The notes under the pieces are model-generated. The model saw nothing but the letters and a program-made list of their open reading frames with translations. It did no database searches and had not been told where the DNA came from. Positions 43,905 to 54,397 of a DNA stretch of 64,000 nucleotides are shown here, piece by piece. Source of the DNA: Burkholderiaceae bacterium. GTDB lineage: Bacteria; Pseudomonadota; Gammaproteobacteria; Burkholderiales; Burkholderiaceae_E. Numbering within the stretch: position 1 is the stretch's first letter; each line of letters begins with the position of its first letter. The position numbers and the translations under genes are program-made. The stretch spans positions 2,848,484-2,912,483 of the forward strand of contig JAOSJU010000001.1 in assembly GCA_027493945.1 (NCBI GenBank). The letters are read 5' to 3'.

Positions 43905-44616
43905 TCAGATCCCCGGGAACCGTGCCTTGATCTCCGGCGCGGAGCTGCAGTTCATCGGCGCTACCGGAATGGACGATCCTGCCCTTACTCATGATGTGGA
44001 CGGTATCGGCGAGCCGCAGCGCCAGGCCGAAGTTCTGCTCGACCAGCAGGATCGCGATGCCGTCGTCGCGCAGCATCTGCAAGACGTCGCCCACCTGCTT
44101 CACGAGCGCCGGCGACAGACCCTCGGACGGCTCGTCGAGCAGCAGCACACGGGGGTTGCCCACCAGCGCGCGGCCGATTGCAACCATGCTTTGTTCGCCT
44201 CCCGAGAGCATGCCTCCGAGGTTGGATAGCCGCCCCCGGAGTGCGGGGAAGGTATCGAGCACGCGTTCCGCCGTCCAACCATGCGCGCCCGCTGCGGCAT
44301 GGCGGGCACCGACGGTCAGATGCTCGCGAACACTGAGCGATCGGAACAGGCGTCGACCCTGGGGCACCAGTCCGACCGATCGCGTGGCCATCAGGTGCGG
44401 TGCCAGGTTGGTGACGTCCTCGCCGGCCAGGCGGACGGAGCCCTCGCGGACCCGACAATGGCCACACAGCGTTCGGATCAACGTGGTCTTGCCTACCCCG
44501 TTGCGACCCAGGATCGCGCAGATGTGACCCGGCCGAAGCGCGACCGAGATACCCTCGAGCACGGTGCTCAGTCCGTAGCCCGCATGCAAGCCGGTGGCGA
44601 CCAGGATCTCAGACAA
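43905..44616 (-). CDS. livF: Branched-chain amino acid-type ABC transporter ATPase LivF, apparent 1-nt frameshift near 43935-43942
   Basis: GRNGVGKTTLIRTLCGHCRV...LSGGEQSMVAIGRALVGNPRVLLLDEPSEGLSPALV; restored C-term PEIKARFPGI*. Confidence 0.88.
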
Positions 44617-45355
44617 GATCCTCTCCGAAATAGATCTGGGCGACCCTGGAATCGCTGCGGATCTCCTCGGGTGATCCGGACACCACCAACCGGCCCTGCT
44701 GCATAACCAGCACCCGATCGGCAAGTCGCAACGCCATGTCGACGTCATGCTCGATCAGCAGGACTGTGATTTCCCGCGAGAAGCGCTTGATCATCGATTC
44801 GACGGTGGCCGTCTCCGCGGCGGACAGGCCCGCGGCCGGCTCGTCGAGAAGCAGGAGTCGCGGCCCGCGGGCAAGCGCCATTACCAGTTCGAGTTGTCGC
44901 TGTTCGCCGTAGGACAGCAACTGGGTCTGCACGTCAGCCTTGCCGACGATCCCCCAGTCGTCCAGGAGTTCCAGCGCACGCCGCCTGACCTTCGGGAACG
45001 ATTCGATCGACCGATGCATCGCGAAGCACCAGCGCTCGCCGGCCTGCACGGCGAGCATCGCGCTCTCGAGCGCGGTCATCCGCGGGAACAGGGTCGTGAT
45101 CTGGAAGGTACGGCCCAAGCCCAACGCCACCCGCTTGCGCGTGGAGAGTTGGGCCAGATCGTTTCCAAAGAGCCGAACTGCACCCGACGAGGGCGCCAGC
45201 AAACCGGTGATTACGTTGAAAAGCGTTGTCTTGCCGGCGCCGTTCGGTCCAAAGATCACCAGCCGCTCGCCGTCGGCGACCTCGAAGCTCAGGCTGTCGA
45301 TCGCGCACAGCGCGCCGTAGCTCAACGTCAGGTTCTCGACCGAGAGCGCGCTCAC
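44609..45355 (-). CDS. livG: Branched-chain amino acid-type ABC transporter ATPase LivG (GTG start)
   Basis: FGPNGAGKTTLFNVITGLLAPSSGAVRLFG...LSYGEQRQLELVMALARGPRLLLLDEPAAGL. Confidence 0.9.
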   Translation of the reverse strand: MSALSVENLTLSYGALCAIDSLSFEVADGERLVIFGPNGAGKTTLFNVITGLLAPSSGAVRLFGNDLAQLSTRKRVALGLGRTFQITTLFPRMTALESAMLAVQAGERWCFAMHRSIESFPKVRRRALELLDDWGIVGKADVQTQLLSYGEQRQLELVMALARGPRLLLLDEPAAGLSAAETATVESMIKRFSREITVLLIEHDVDMALRLADRVLVMQQGRLVVSGSPEEIRSDSRVAQIYFGEDLV

Positions 45356-46329
45356 TGGATGGACCTCCTGACTCGCCCGAGATAGAGTCCGACAAGGCCC
45401 TGCGGCGCGAACAGGGTGACGATCACGTAGGTCACGCCCAGGACCAGTACCCAGCGATCGGTGTAGCCGCTGACGAAGTTCTCCAGGCCGACGATGACGA
45501 ACGCGCCGATCAGCGGCCCTGCGAAGGTCCCGGCCCCGCCGAGGATGACCATGATCAGTGCAGTGGCCGAATAGGCAACACTCAGATAGCTTGGCCCTGC
45601 GAAGCCCGCCTGCCAAGTCATCAGGCCGCCAGCCACGCCGGCAAGCAGCCCTGCGAGAATGCAAGCAACATACTTGTAGAGCCATACGTTGTAGCCGAGC
45701 ACGAGCATCCGGCGCTCGTTTTCCCGGATGCCGACGAGGGCCCGGCCGAAAGGAGAATGGATCAGCACACGCAGGCAGAACATCAGAACGCAGAACACGG
45801 CAAAGACCATGTAATAGAAGCCGATGTCGTCAGTGAGGTTCCATGGGAAGTGCCGCGATGGACGCTTCAGTCCGGGGATGCCGTCGTCGCCACCCGTGTA
45901 GTCGCGCCAACCGTATGCGACTCCCCACAGGATTTGCGCCAGCGCGAGCGTGATCATCAGCAGATACGCCCCTCGGGCGCGCAGGATCAGCAGCCCGAAC
46001 AGGGCGGCCGTAACTACCGCGGCGCAGACCGCCAGACCCATCTGCAGCCAGAACGAATCAACGCCGTGCGTGGCCAACTTTGCCAGCGCATAGGCGCCGA
46101 TCCCAAAATAGGCCGCGTGCCCCAGCGACGCGAGGCCCCCGTAGCCGAGGATCAGATTCAGGCTCGCGGCGAACAACCCGAAGATCATCATCTTGGTCGT
46201 CACCCCGAGGTAGTAGCCGCCGATCAACCAGGGAAGCACGGCCAGCAGGCACGCGGCGCCGACGAGCCACCATGCATCGCTCATCCGGCGCCCCGCCTGA
46301 ACGGACCACGCAGCCGCTACTCGATTCAT
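45352..46329 (-). CDS. livM: Branched-chain amino acid-type ABC transporter permease LivM
   Basis: FGLFAASLNLILGYGGLASLGHAAYFGIGAYALAKLATHG. Confidence 0.9.
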   Translation of the reverse strand: MNRVAAAWSVQAGRRMSDAWWLVGAACLLAVLPWLIGGYYLGVTTKMMIFGLFAASLNLILGYGGLASLGHAAYFGIGAYALAKLATHGVDSFWLQMGLAVCAAVVTAALFGLLILRARGAYLLMITLALAQILWGVAYGWRDYTGGDDGIPGLKRPSRHFPWNLTDDIGFYYMVFAVFCVLMFCLRVLIHSPFGRALVGIRENERRMLVLGYNVWLYKYVACILAGLLAGVAGGLMTWQAGFAGPSYLSVAYSATALIMVILGGAGTFAGPLIGAFVIVGLENFVSGYTDRWVLVLGVTYVIVTLFAPQGLVGLYLGRVRRSIQ

Positions 46330-47180
46330 GCCGATCGCCCGAAAAGTCCATTTGGCCAGATGGCAAGGATCACTGCCATCGGAACGAACAGTGTGAACAG
46401 CGCGAACTCGGGAATCAGCGCCTTGCCGACGCTATCGAGCAACCCCACAACCACGGCCCCGACGAACGCCCCGGGCAGGCTGCCGAGGCCTCCGATAATT
46501 ACCACGACGAAGGACAGCAGCAGCACTTCGAGCTCGGTGCCAACGTGAACGCCGACGATCGGTCCGCCGACGATGCCGCCGAACGCGGCCAGCGCCGCCC
46601 CGAAGGCGAAGGTCGCCGTCGACAGCAGCGAAACATTGATGCCCGTGCTCTGGGCAATCTCCGCGTCGTCCACCGCTGCGCGGATCAGCGCGCCGATTCG
46701 GGTTCGCGCTTGCAGATACCATAGGATCACACCGACGGCCAGACCCACCGCGATCACGAACAGCCGGTAGCTCGGGAAGACAAAGCTGCCAATGTTCACG
46801 GGACCGGAGAGCCAGTCCGGGCGCGGCAGCGTTTGCGGCGTCCCGCCCCACACCCACAGCGCGATGTCACCGAGGATCAGCATCAAACCAAAGGTCAGGA
46901 GCGCCTGCGGCAGTTCCTCGCGCGGCACGCGCCGAAGGAGCCAGCGCTCGATGGCAACGCCGATCGCCACCACCCCAGCGACGCCGACGACCGAGGCGGC
47001 CATGAGGCTTCCGGTGTGCCGGAAGACGGAGATCGCAATCCACACGCCCAGAGCGTAGAAGACTCCGTGCGCCAGGTTCAATACCTGCATCACGCCGAAG
47101 ATCAGCGCCAGTCCGGCGGCGATGAGGAAGAGCAGCATGCCGAAAGACAAGCCATTGAGGATCAGATGCACCCGGGCCAT
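46326..47180 (-). CDS. livH: Branched-chain amino acid-type ABC transporter permease LivH
   Basis: ILNGLSFGMLLFLIAAGLALIFGVMQVLNLAHGVFYALGVW. Confidence 0.9.
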   Translation of the reverse strand: MARVHLILNGLSFGMLLFLIAAGLALIFGVMQVLNLAHGVFYALGVWIAISVFRHTGSLMAASVVGVAGVVAIGVAIERWLLRRVPREELPQALLTFGLMLILGDIALWVWGGTPQTLPRPDWLSGPVNIGSFVFPSYRLFVIAVGLAVGVILWYLQARTRIGALIRAAVDDAEIAQSTGINVSLLSTATFAFGAALAAFGGIVGGPIVGVHVGTELEVLLLSFVVVIIGGLGSLPGAFVGAVVVGLLDSVGKALIPEFALFTLFVPMAVILAIWPNGLFGRSA

Positions 47181-47267
47181 CACCGGCTCACCGTCCCGCT
47201 CGAGAGAGAGGCACACGCCGGCCGGGTGGCCGACTGTGACGCCTTGTCGGCGCTCATAGCGCTGCGA

Positions 47268-48053
47268 TCACCGAACAAGATAGCCTCCATCGGCGACGAC
47301 AACCGATCCGGTCATGAAGCCGGACTCCGGGCCGGCCAGGAAAAACACGACGTTGGCGATCTCGTCAGGTTCCCCGACTCGCCCGAGAAGCGTCTTCTCG
47401 GCGCCTGTGGAGCGCCACATCATGTTTTCCTGTTCAGCGGTGATCCCGGGCACCAGACCGCGCAGCTGCGAGGTTCGCGTCGGGCCAGGCGCGACCGCAT
47501 TGATGCGCAGGCCATCACGCCCATAGCGGCTCGCCAGCGAACGCGTGAGCTGCAGCAGCGCCGCTTTGGTCAGACTGTACAGCCAGGTACTCTTCCCGTC
47601 GAACTCCATCCCGGCCATGCCCGAAATCGACCCGACGTTCACGATCACCCCTTGCTGCGCGGCAACCATGGCCGGGATGACTGCCCGACAGCACAGGTAC
47701 GCGCTCCGGACATTGGCGTCCACGACACGATCGAACTCGTCCTCGGGCGTCTCGGTAATGTCCCGGCAGTGAAGTATCGCGGCGTTATTGATAAGGATGT
47801 CGATGCGCCCGGCGCGCTGGAGCGCCGCCGCAGCCAGCTTCCGTGCGGTCTCGTATGACGAGATATCGCCGGGAACCGAGAGATGCGAGCTTCCGGGTAG
47901 CCGACGCATCAAGGTTTCGAGCGCGTCCGCATCGATGTCGTTCAGCGCCAGCGTCGCCCCTTGCTCGCAAAGGCGCATCGCGGTCGCGGCACCGATTCCC
48001 CTCGCGGCGCCAGTAATAATCGCGGTCTTTCCCTGGAGTGTTCCTGTACCCAA
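47268..48053 (-). CDS. SDR family oxidoreductase
   Basis: GKTAIITGAARGIGAATAMRLCEQGATLALNDID...YSLTKAALLQLTRSLASRYGRDGLRINAVAPGPTRT...VVVADGGYLVR. Confidence 0.92.
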   Translation of the reverse strand: MGTGTLQGKTAIITGAARGIGAATAMRLCEQGATLALNDIDADALETLMRRLPGSSHLSVPGDISSYETARKLAAAALQRAGRIDILINNAAILHCRDITETPEDEFDRVVDANVRSAYLCCRAVIPAMVAAQQGVIVNVGSISGMAGMEFDGKSTWLYSLTKAALLQLTRSLASRYGRDGLRINAVAPGPTRTSQLRGLVPGITAEQENMMWRSTGAEKTLLGRVGEPDEIANVVFFLAGPESGFMTGSVVVADGGYLVR

Positions 48054-48117
48054 CTCGCAACGCCTCGCTCGAAGTGCTCGCCAGTCGCGGATCGGATGCC
48101 GTTACCCGGCAACGCAG

Positions 48118-48867
48118 TCAGTCGACCCGGCGAGCCCGCGACGGACGGTCCCGCGGCGCAGGAACCCCCGCGGGATCGTGTCGATAAGCGCGCTCGGCCT
48201 GCACTGCCTCGTCACCCACCAGCACCTCCGCATCGCCGGCTTCCAATGCGTCCAGCATGATCGCGACCGCCTCGTCCACCGTCATCTTCGGTATCGACAG
48301 GTTGCGGATCATCGCCGTATCGACCGCGCCAGGGAGCGCCGCAAGCACGTGTACGCCCGAAGGGGCGAGTTCGGCACGCAGAATCTCGACGGCCTTCAAG
48401 AGCGCGGCCTTCGAGACACAGTAGGAACCGAGGTCAGGAATGGCGGCGCGCGCCAGCGAGGAAACGACGACCAGCATGGCCGACGGCCGGTGCTGTCGTA
48501 GCATCGGCACGAAGGCCCGGAAGACCCGCAGTGCACCGAGGTAGTTCACCTCGATCTCCGGGGCTGCCGCATCGATCGACGCTCCGGCGAGCAGTCCCTG
48601 GCACGCACTCATACCGGCGTTGCTGACGAGGAGATCGGCATCTCCGAAACGGGCAGCGACACGGTCGATGTCCTCTTGACTGGTAACGTCGCACGTCACC
48701 CAGACGCACCGCGACGCAAGCCCCGTCTCGATCGGTTCGATGTCCGCGAGATCCCGATCCAGTGCATAGACGCGTCGTGCACCGCGCCGCAGAAGGCCCC
48801 GTACGATACCGTGCCCGAGCCCACGAGCCGCGCCTGTTACGATCGCGGTGCTGCGGTCGATCTTCAT
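48118..48867 (-). CDS. SDR family oxidoreductase
   Basis: STAIVTGAARGLGHGIVRGLLRRGARRVYALDRD...LGSYCVSKAALLKAVEILRAELAPSGVHVLAALPGAVDT. Confidence 0.9.
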   Translation of the reverse strand: MKIDRSTAIVTGAARGLGHGIVRGLLRRGARRVYALDRDLADIEPIETGLASRCVWVTCDVTSQEDIDRVAARFGDADLLVSNAGMSACQGLLAGASIDAAAPEIEVNYLGALRVFRAFVPMLRQHRPSAMLVVVSSLARAAIPDLGSYCVSKAALLKAVEILRAELAPSGVHVLAALPGAVDTAMIRNLSIPKMTVDEAVAIMLDALEAGDAEVLVGDEAVQAERAYRHDPAGVPAPRDRPSRARRVD

Positions 48868-48884
48868 CCGACGTGGCTCCGGTA

Positions 48885-50063
48885 TCAGTCGGGGCGGACG
48901 TCGCGCAACACGTCGAGAACCGTGTACCCAGGCTTGCCACCCTTGGAGACGACCTTGACGAAGTAATAGTCGAGATAGGGGAATCGCTTCTCAGGGTCGA
49001 AGCGCAGGCGGCCTTGCGGGGTCTTGATGTCGACTGCCTTCAGGGCGCCGACCAAGGATGCGGGATCGCTCCGTCCGCCGGTCGCGACGAGCGCCGATTC
49101 GATCATCTGGCCGATCGTGAAGCCGAGCGCGGAATAGTAGCTGTTGGGTACCTTTCCGTATTCACGCTTGTACGCCTCGATGAACTGCTTGTTCTCCGGA
49201 ATGTCCAGATCGTCGAAATAGTGCGTGACAGCCACGGCACCGAGAGCTGCGTCGCCCATCGCCGGCAGCAATGCGCCGTCGACTGTGGCGACCACCGCCA
49301 CAAGCGGCATCGAGTCGCGCTGGCCATACTCATGCCTTGCCTTGACGAACTTGATCGCATCGCCCCCTGGGATCGCGGCGAACACCGTCGCCCCCTGCGG
49401 CAAGCCGGTCAGGAAGGGGGCGAAATCCGCAGTTCCGAGCGGCACGTAGACCTCTTTCTTCACCGATCCGCCTGCGGCCGTGAATCCGTCGCGAAAACCG
49501 TCGGAAGCACGCGTACCGAACGTATACTTGGAACTCACGATGACGGCGTCCTTGTACCCGAGCTTCTTGGCGGCGTACTCGCCCATCAGCCGGCCAAGCT
49601 GCACGTAGTTCCAACTCGGCACGAGCATATTCGGCTGTTTGGCGCTCTCCGGTGCCTGTCCCACCAGGGGAATGTTCGGGATGCCCTTGCGCCCGATGTA
49701 GTCCTGGGTCGCCGCGATCACGTGCCCGAGGAACGGGCCGACCACGATATCGACCTGGTCGCGCTCGACGAGCTTCTGGATCTTCGTCACGCCGGTGCTC
49801 GGGTCGCCCGCATCGTCCTCGATGACGAGTTCGACCTTGCGGCCGGCGATCTGATAGCCCGCTTGCTTGAGACGCAGCTTCAGCCCATTCACCTCGTCAT
49901 TGTTGATGTCGGCGACACCGCCTGTCAACGAAGCCAGAACGCCGATCCTGAACGGCGCGGCAGATTGGGCGAACGCGACCAGCGGTGCCAGGGAGACCGC
50001 GATGGTGGCGCCGACAGCACAGATCATCGTCGCGCGTCTCGGACTGAACTTGTTGCTCGTCAT
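48885..50063 (-). CDS. Branched-chain amino acid-type ABC transporter substrate-binding protein
   Basis: PFRIGVLASLTGGVADINNDEVNGLKLRLKQAGYQIAGRKVELVIEDDAGDPSTGVTKIQKLVERDQVDIVVGPFLGHV. Confidence 0.9.
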   Translation of the reverse strand: MTSNKFSPRRATMICAVGATIAVSLAPLVAFAQSAAPFRIGVLASLTGGVADINNDEVNGLKLRLKQAGYQIAGRKVELVIEDDAGDPSTGVTKIQKLVERDQVDIVVGPFLGHVIAATQDYIGRKGIPNIPLVGQAPESAKQPNMLVPSWNYVQLGRLMGEYAAKKLGYKDAVIVSSKYTFGTRASDGFRDGFTAAGGSVKKEVYVPLGTADFAPFLTGLPQGATVFAAIPGGDAIKFVKARHEYGQRDSMPLVAVVATVDGALLPAMGDAALGAVAVTHYFDDLDIPENKQFIEAYKREYGKVPNSYYSALGFTIGQMIESALVATGGRSDPASLVGALKAVDIKTPQGRLRFDPEKRFPYLDYYFVKVVSKGGKPGYTVLDVLRDVRPD

Positions 50064-50147
50064 CTTGACCTCACTGAGAATGGAACGAATGCGTGAACAG
50101 GAACCTTCGAGGGAACGTCGCCCAGCCTGGAGCCCGGAGCTGTTCGC

Positions 50148-51143
50148 TCAGGCTCGACCTTGGGCATCACCGGGAACTTCTGCGCGAATCGCCCAGCTTG
50201 CTTCGCGGGCCTTGACCAGACGGTAGAGAGACTCGCTGATTGGAACCGGCACGCCAATCTCCGACGCCGTTCGGACAATCGCGCCGGTAATCCAGTCGAT
50301 TTCGGTCTTCCGCCGTGCTCTCACGTCCTCGAGCATCGAAGGGGCATGAGCATAATCGTCATTGCCGGTCTGGCCATGGGTGGTCGCCTCGACGTTCATC
50401 GCCCACGGGTCCTCGAACAACCGGATTCCCTTGGCAGCCGCGACCCGTTTACCCTCCTCCATCATTGCAAAGACGAGGTGCCCGAGGTCAGATGGCCTCT
50501 CTCGATCGGCGAATATCTTGACGTGCGGCAGATCGGTCACGGCCGAGACGCTGTTGACCGTCGAATTGAATATCAGCTTCGACCATTGGGCGGGCAACAG
50601 GTCAGGAAACGCACGCGCTCTGAGTCCCGCAGTCTCCAGCAGCGACGCGATCTGCCGTACCTGCTCGTAGCCCGGATCGCTTCCCGCCCACGGCCCCATC
50701 CAGGTCTCGGTGTCGAGCTCGTATTCGACATGAATGTCGGAGTGACGGATTCCACTCATGAACGTGACCGAAGAGACAATCGGCCACGGCCCGTACTTCG
50801 CGATGACGTCTTCGCATCCAAGGCCGTTCTGAACGGTCATCATCAGCGCACCCGGAAAGTGCCCCTCCAGGCTGCGCGCGGTCTCCTCGACTGCGCCTGC
50901 CTTTGTGGCAACGATGACTAGATCCACGTCGCCGAGATCGGACGGGTCGGTCGATGCAAGCACCTTTGCGATGCGATTGCTCTTTCCGCTGACCTCGAGT
51001 CCGTGCCGATTCAACTGGTCGGCATGCTCACAACGCCGTGTCAGGACGGTCGAGACCGCGACGCTCGCCAGATGCGCGGCAAAAAGACTTCCGATCGCAC
51101 CCGCCCCGGCCACACAGGTTCGCTTGATTCGTTTCATCGTCAC
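50148..51143 (-). CDS. Ketopantoate reductase (PanE/ApbA) family protein, second paralog
   Basis: RTCVAGAGAIGSLFAAHLASVAVSTVLTRR...VQNGLGCEDVIAKYGPWPIVSSVTFMSG...AQWSKLIFNSTVNSVSAVTDLPH. Confidence 0.9.
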   Translation of the reverse strand: MTMKRIKRTCVAGAGAIGSLFAAHLASVAVSTVLTRRCEHADQLNRHGLEVSGKSNRIAKVLASTDPSDLGDVDLVIVATKAGAVEETARSLEGHFPGALMMTVQNGLGCEDVIAKYGPWPIVSSVTFMSGIRHSDIHVEYELDTETWMGPWAGSDPGYEQVRQIASLLETAGLRARAFPDLLPAQWSKLIFNSTVNSVSAVTDLPHVKIFADRERPSDLGHLVFAMMEEGKRVAAAKGIRLFEDPWAMNVEATTHGQTGNDDYAHAPSMLEDVRARRKTEIDWITGAIVRTASEIGVPVPISESLYRLVKAREASWAIRAEVPGDAQGRA

Positions 51144-51181
51144 TCGCCGTTACCGCACTCCGGCACGCGGCGCCTGGACTG

Positions 51182-51201
51182 CCTGTCCGACGCCGGACAG
51201 G
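51182..51201. promoter_or_regulatory. Inverted repeat CCTGTCCG-ACGC-CGGACAGG in divergent intergenic region
   Basis: 8-bp perfect arms between panE-like (-) and TRAP dctQ (+). Confidence 0.35.
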
Positions 51202-51439
51202 CCAAGCATTTGCCGCCGCATCGCTGCTCAGACAGTCTAATTCGGCGAGGCCAATGCGCTCTTGATTCGGCGAGCGGTGCTACTTGACTGAGAGTGCAGA
51301 ACAGGACTCCTTCGGCATGGCGGGAGATCCAGCAACTCAGAGCCGGGGCTCGAGCCGATCCGGCACCGCGCCATCACGCAACGGAATCTATCGAAAAAGC
51401 GTCGGCAAAATGAGTCCGCGCCTGCAGCATTGATATAAG

Positions 51440-52030
51440 ATGGCGACCGCAGTCGACCGAGTGCAGCGAATCACCGATCACCGAGAACACTGGTTTGGAA
51501 GGACGATAGTGTCGATCGTCAACGCGTCCGAAAAGGTGCTGGAGGCTCTCACCGCCCTCTTGCTGTTCCTGCTGATGATCGTCACGGTTGTCGACGTCGG
51601 CGGCCGTTACTTTCTTGGGAAGCCGTTGCCGGGATCAGCCGAAATCAGTGCAATCCTGCTCGCGCTGGTCGTGTACGGAGCCTTTCCGCTGGTCAGTCAG
51701 CGGCGCGAGCATATCACCGTCGACCTCTTTTCCTTCGCACCCGGTTCGGTGCTTGGCCGCGCCTCGTCGGCGATCGCACTCACGTTCACCGCGTTCTGCT
51801 CGCTCTGGATCGCCACCGAAGTCTGGCTCCTGGCGCGCGATCTTGCAACACGCGGGGACACCAGCGCGTTCTTGAACATCCCGTATGCTCCGGTTGCGTT
51901 CTTCATGACGATTGCATCCGTGATCAGTGCAGCCTTCGCTCTGCTGCGGCCTATCGTTTCCACGAGCGACTACAGCAGCGTCGTCGACGACGTTGGTGAC
52001 GCCGACGCAAGGCAAGGAGAGCGTCGATGA
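51440..52030 (+). CDS. dctQ: TRAP transporter small permease (DctQ)
   Basis: LLLFLLMIVTVVDVGGRYFLGKPLPGSAEISAILLALVVYGAFPLVSQRREHITVDLF. Confidence 0.9.
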   Translation: MATAVDRVQRITDHREHWFGRTIVSIVNASEKVLEALTALLLFLLMIVTVVDVGGRYFLGKPLPGSAEISAILLALVVYGAFPLVSQRREHITVDLFSFAPGSVLGRASSAIALTFTAFCSLWIATEVWLLARDLATRGDTSAFLNIPYAPVAFFMTIASVISAAFALLRPIVSTSDYSSVVDDVGDADARQGERR

Positions 52031-53320
52031 CAGTCGCGCTGACGGGCTTCGCGCTCGTCTTTTTGCTGCTGTTCGCGGGCGTGCCAATCGGCTTCGGCAT
52101 GCTTGTCGTCGGCGTTGCAGGCTTTGCCTACCTGACCGACTGGGATGCGGCGCGGGCAATGCTGGGTCAACTCGCTTTTGAGACGCCGCTATCATACGGC
52201 CTGACGGTCGTTCCGCTATTCATCCTGATGGGCAACTTCATCACGGCATCGCGGCTCTCAAACGAACTGTATCGTGCTGCGCACGCGCTGCTTGGCCATC
52301 TGCGCGGAGGGCTCGCACTAGCCACGCTGCTCGCGTGCGCAGGCTTCAGCGCAGTCTGCGGCTCGAGCCTCGCGACCGCCGCAACGATGTCGAGAGTTGC
52401 GATGCCATCGATGCGCAAATTCCGCTACGCCGATTCCCCGGCCACCGGCTCGGTGGCCGCCGGCGGCACGTTGGGGATCCTGATCCCGCCGAGCATCGTG
52501 CTGGTGCTCTACGGCATCATGACGAACAACGACATCGGAAAGCTCTTCGTCGCCGGCGTGTTGCCCGGATTGCTTGGGCTCGGCCTATACATGGTCGCCG
52601 TGCTGGTGATGACCACTGTGCGGCCAGATTTCGGCCCACCGGGCCCGCGCGCATCCTGGAGAGAACGCTTGAATGCAGTCGCTGGTGTCTGGGGCGTCGC
52701 GCTGCTTTTCGTTGTTGTGATCGGCGGGATCTACGTAGGTGCGTTCACGCCGACGGAGGCAGCAGGGATCGGCGCTGGCGGCGCGTTCGTATTCGCGCTC
52801 GCACGCCGTACGTTGACTGTGCGCGACATGGTATGTGTGCTGCTCGAGACAGCACGCATGACGACTGCGATCTTCGTCATCCTGATCGGCGCATTGCTTT
52901 TCGCCAACTTCGTGAATATCGCAGGCCTGCCCGATGCGCTGATCGGATGGGTGAACGCGATGGGTACCTCGTCGACGGCGATCATCGTCACGATCACCAT
53001 CATCTATATTTTTCTGGGCTGCATTTTAGAAAGCATGTCGATGCTGCTGCTCACTGTACCGATCTTCTATCCAGTCGCGATCGGCGCCGGGTTCGATCCA
53101 ATCTGGTTCGGTGTGCTGATCGTCGTCGTCATCGAGATCAGCCTGATCACGCCGCCGATCGGGATGAACGTCTTTGTAATGAAGTCGACGGCTGCCGGAC
53201 GTGGCTACGTCGACAATCTTCCGAGGGGTCGTCCCGTTCATCGTCGCCGACCTCGTGCGCGTCGCGACCCTGATCGCCGTCCCGTCGATCGCACTGTTCC
53301 TACCTTCCTTTATGAGATGA
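52027..53320 (+). CDS. dctM: TRAP transporter large permease (DctM), apparent 1-nt frameshift near 53195-53201
   Basis: AGFSAVCGSSLATAATMSRVAMPSMRKFRYADSPATGSVAAGGTLGILIPPSIVLVLYG; restored C-term VATSTIFRGVVPFIVADLVRVATLIAVPSIALFLPSFMR*. Confidence 0.9.
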
Positions 53321-53333
53321 CAAGGAGAACCCT

Positions 53334-54362
53334 ATGCGAAAATTGCCCCTGCTGACATTGCTCGTCTTGGGGTGTGCCTCGAGCCTGCCCGCATCGGCCC
53401 AGACCGTGCTGCGCGTCAGCAACTGGTTGCCGCCGACGCACTTGATCACCACCGAGATCCTCCAGCCATGGGCGCGAAACGTCGAAAAGGAAACCGAGGG
53501 TCGCGTCAAGGTGCAGATCATCCCGGCGCTCGGAAAGCCGGAAGCACACTTTGATCTGGTGCGCAAGGGCGTCGCTGATGTCGCGATGAGTGTCGACGCA
53601 TACACCGCCGACCGCTTCAAACTGCCCGATGCCGCGAAGCTGCCGTTCCTCTCGGACGATGCCACGTCAACGACAGTCGCGTACTGGCGCATTCACCAGA
53701 AGCACTTCGCCAAGCACGGCGAATTCGACGGCGTCAAGCTGCTCACGCTATGGACGCACGGACCTGGCTACCTCCATACGTCGACCAAGCCGGTAAGGGC
53801 GCTCGGCGACGCGAGCGGCCTGAAGATTCGCGCTTCGGGTGGTATGGGGCAAAAGATCGCCGTCGCACTCGGGGTCTCACCGGTATTCGCACCTGCCAGC
53901 CAGGCGTACGAGATGCTCTCGAACGGTGTCGTCGACGGTGTGCTCTTCAACAACCAGTCAATTCCCGCGTTCAAGATCGACAAGATTCTCAAGTACGCGT
54001 TGGTTGTCCCGGGCGGGCTTTATCGCGACACGCATTACGTGATCATGAACCAGAAGAAGTACGACTCGCTATCGGCCGAGGACCGTGCAGCGATCGACCG
54101 AGTTTCGGGCGAGACATTCGCGTGGCTCGCAGGGCGGGCATGGGACGCGGGGGAGCAGAGTGCCAGCAAGGTCATGCGCGATTCCGGCTACGAGTTCATC
54201 TCTCCCTCGCCTGAGTTCGCAAAACAGCTCGCGGATCGACTGAACCCGCTGGAACAGGAATGGATCGAACGCGTCAGGCCGATGGGCATCGACGGCAAGG
54301 CAGTGCTCGTCGAACTCCGTGCCGAGATCGAGAAAGTCAGGGCCGAGAACGCGAAGAAGTGA
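53334..54362 (+). CDS. dctP: TRAP transporter substrate-binding protein (DctP)
   Basis: Signal peptide; LRVSNWLPPTHLITTEILQPWARNVEKETEGRVKVQIIPALGKPEAHFDLVRKGVADVAMSV. Confidence 0.9.
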   Translation: MRKLPLLTLLVLGCASSLPASAQTVLRVSNWLPPTHLITTEILQPWARNVEKETEGRVKVQIIPALGKPEAHFDLVRKGVADVAMSVDAYTADRFKLPDAAKLPFLSDDATSTTVAYWRIHQKHFAKHGEFDGVKLLTLWTHGPGYLHTSTKPVRALGDASGLKIRASGGMGQKIAVALGVSPVFAPASQAYEMLSNGVVDGVLFNNQSIPAFKIDKILKYALVVPGGLYRDTHYVIMNQKKYDSLSAEDRAAIDRVSGETFAWLAGRAWDAGEQSASKVMRDSGYEFISPSPEFAKQLADRLNPLEQEWIERVRPMGIDGKAVLVELRAEIEKVRAENAKK

Positions 54363-54397
54363 AGTCGGTGCGCACGGACGGCGGCCGGGCTGGGCGG

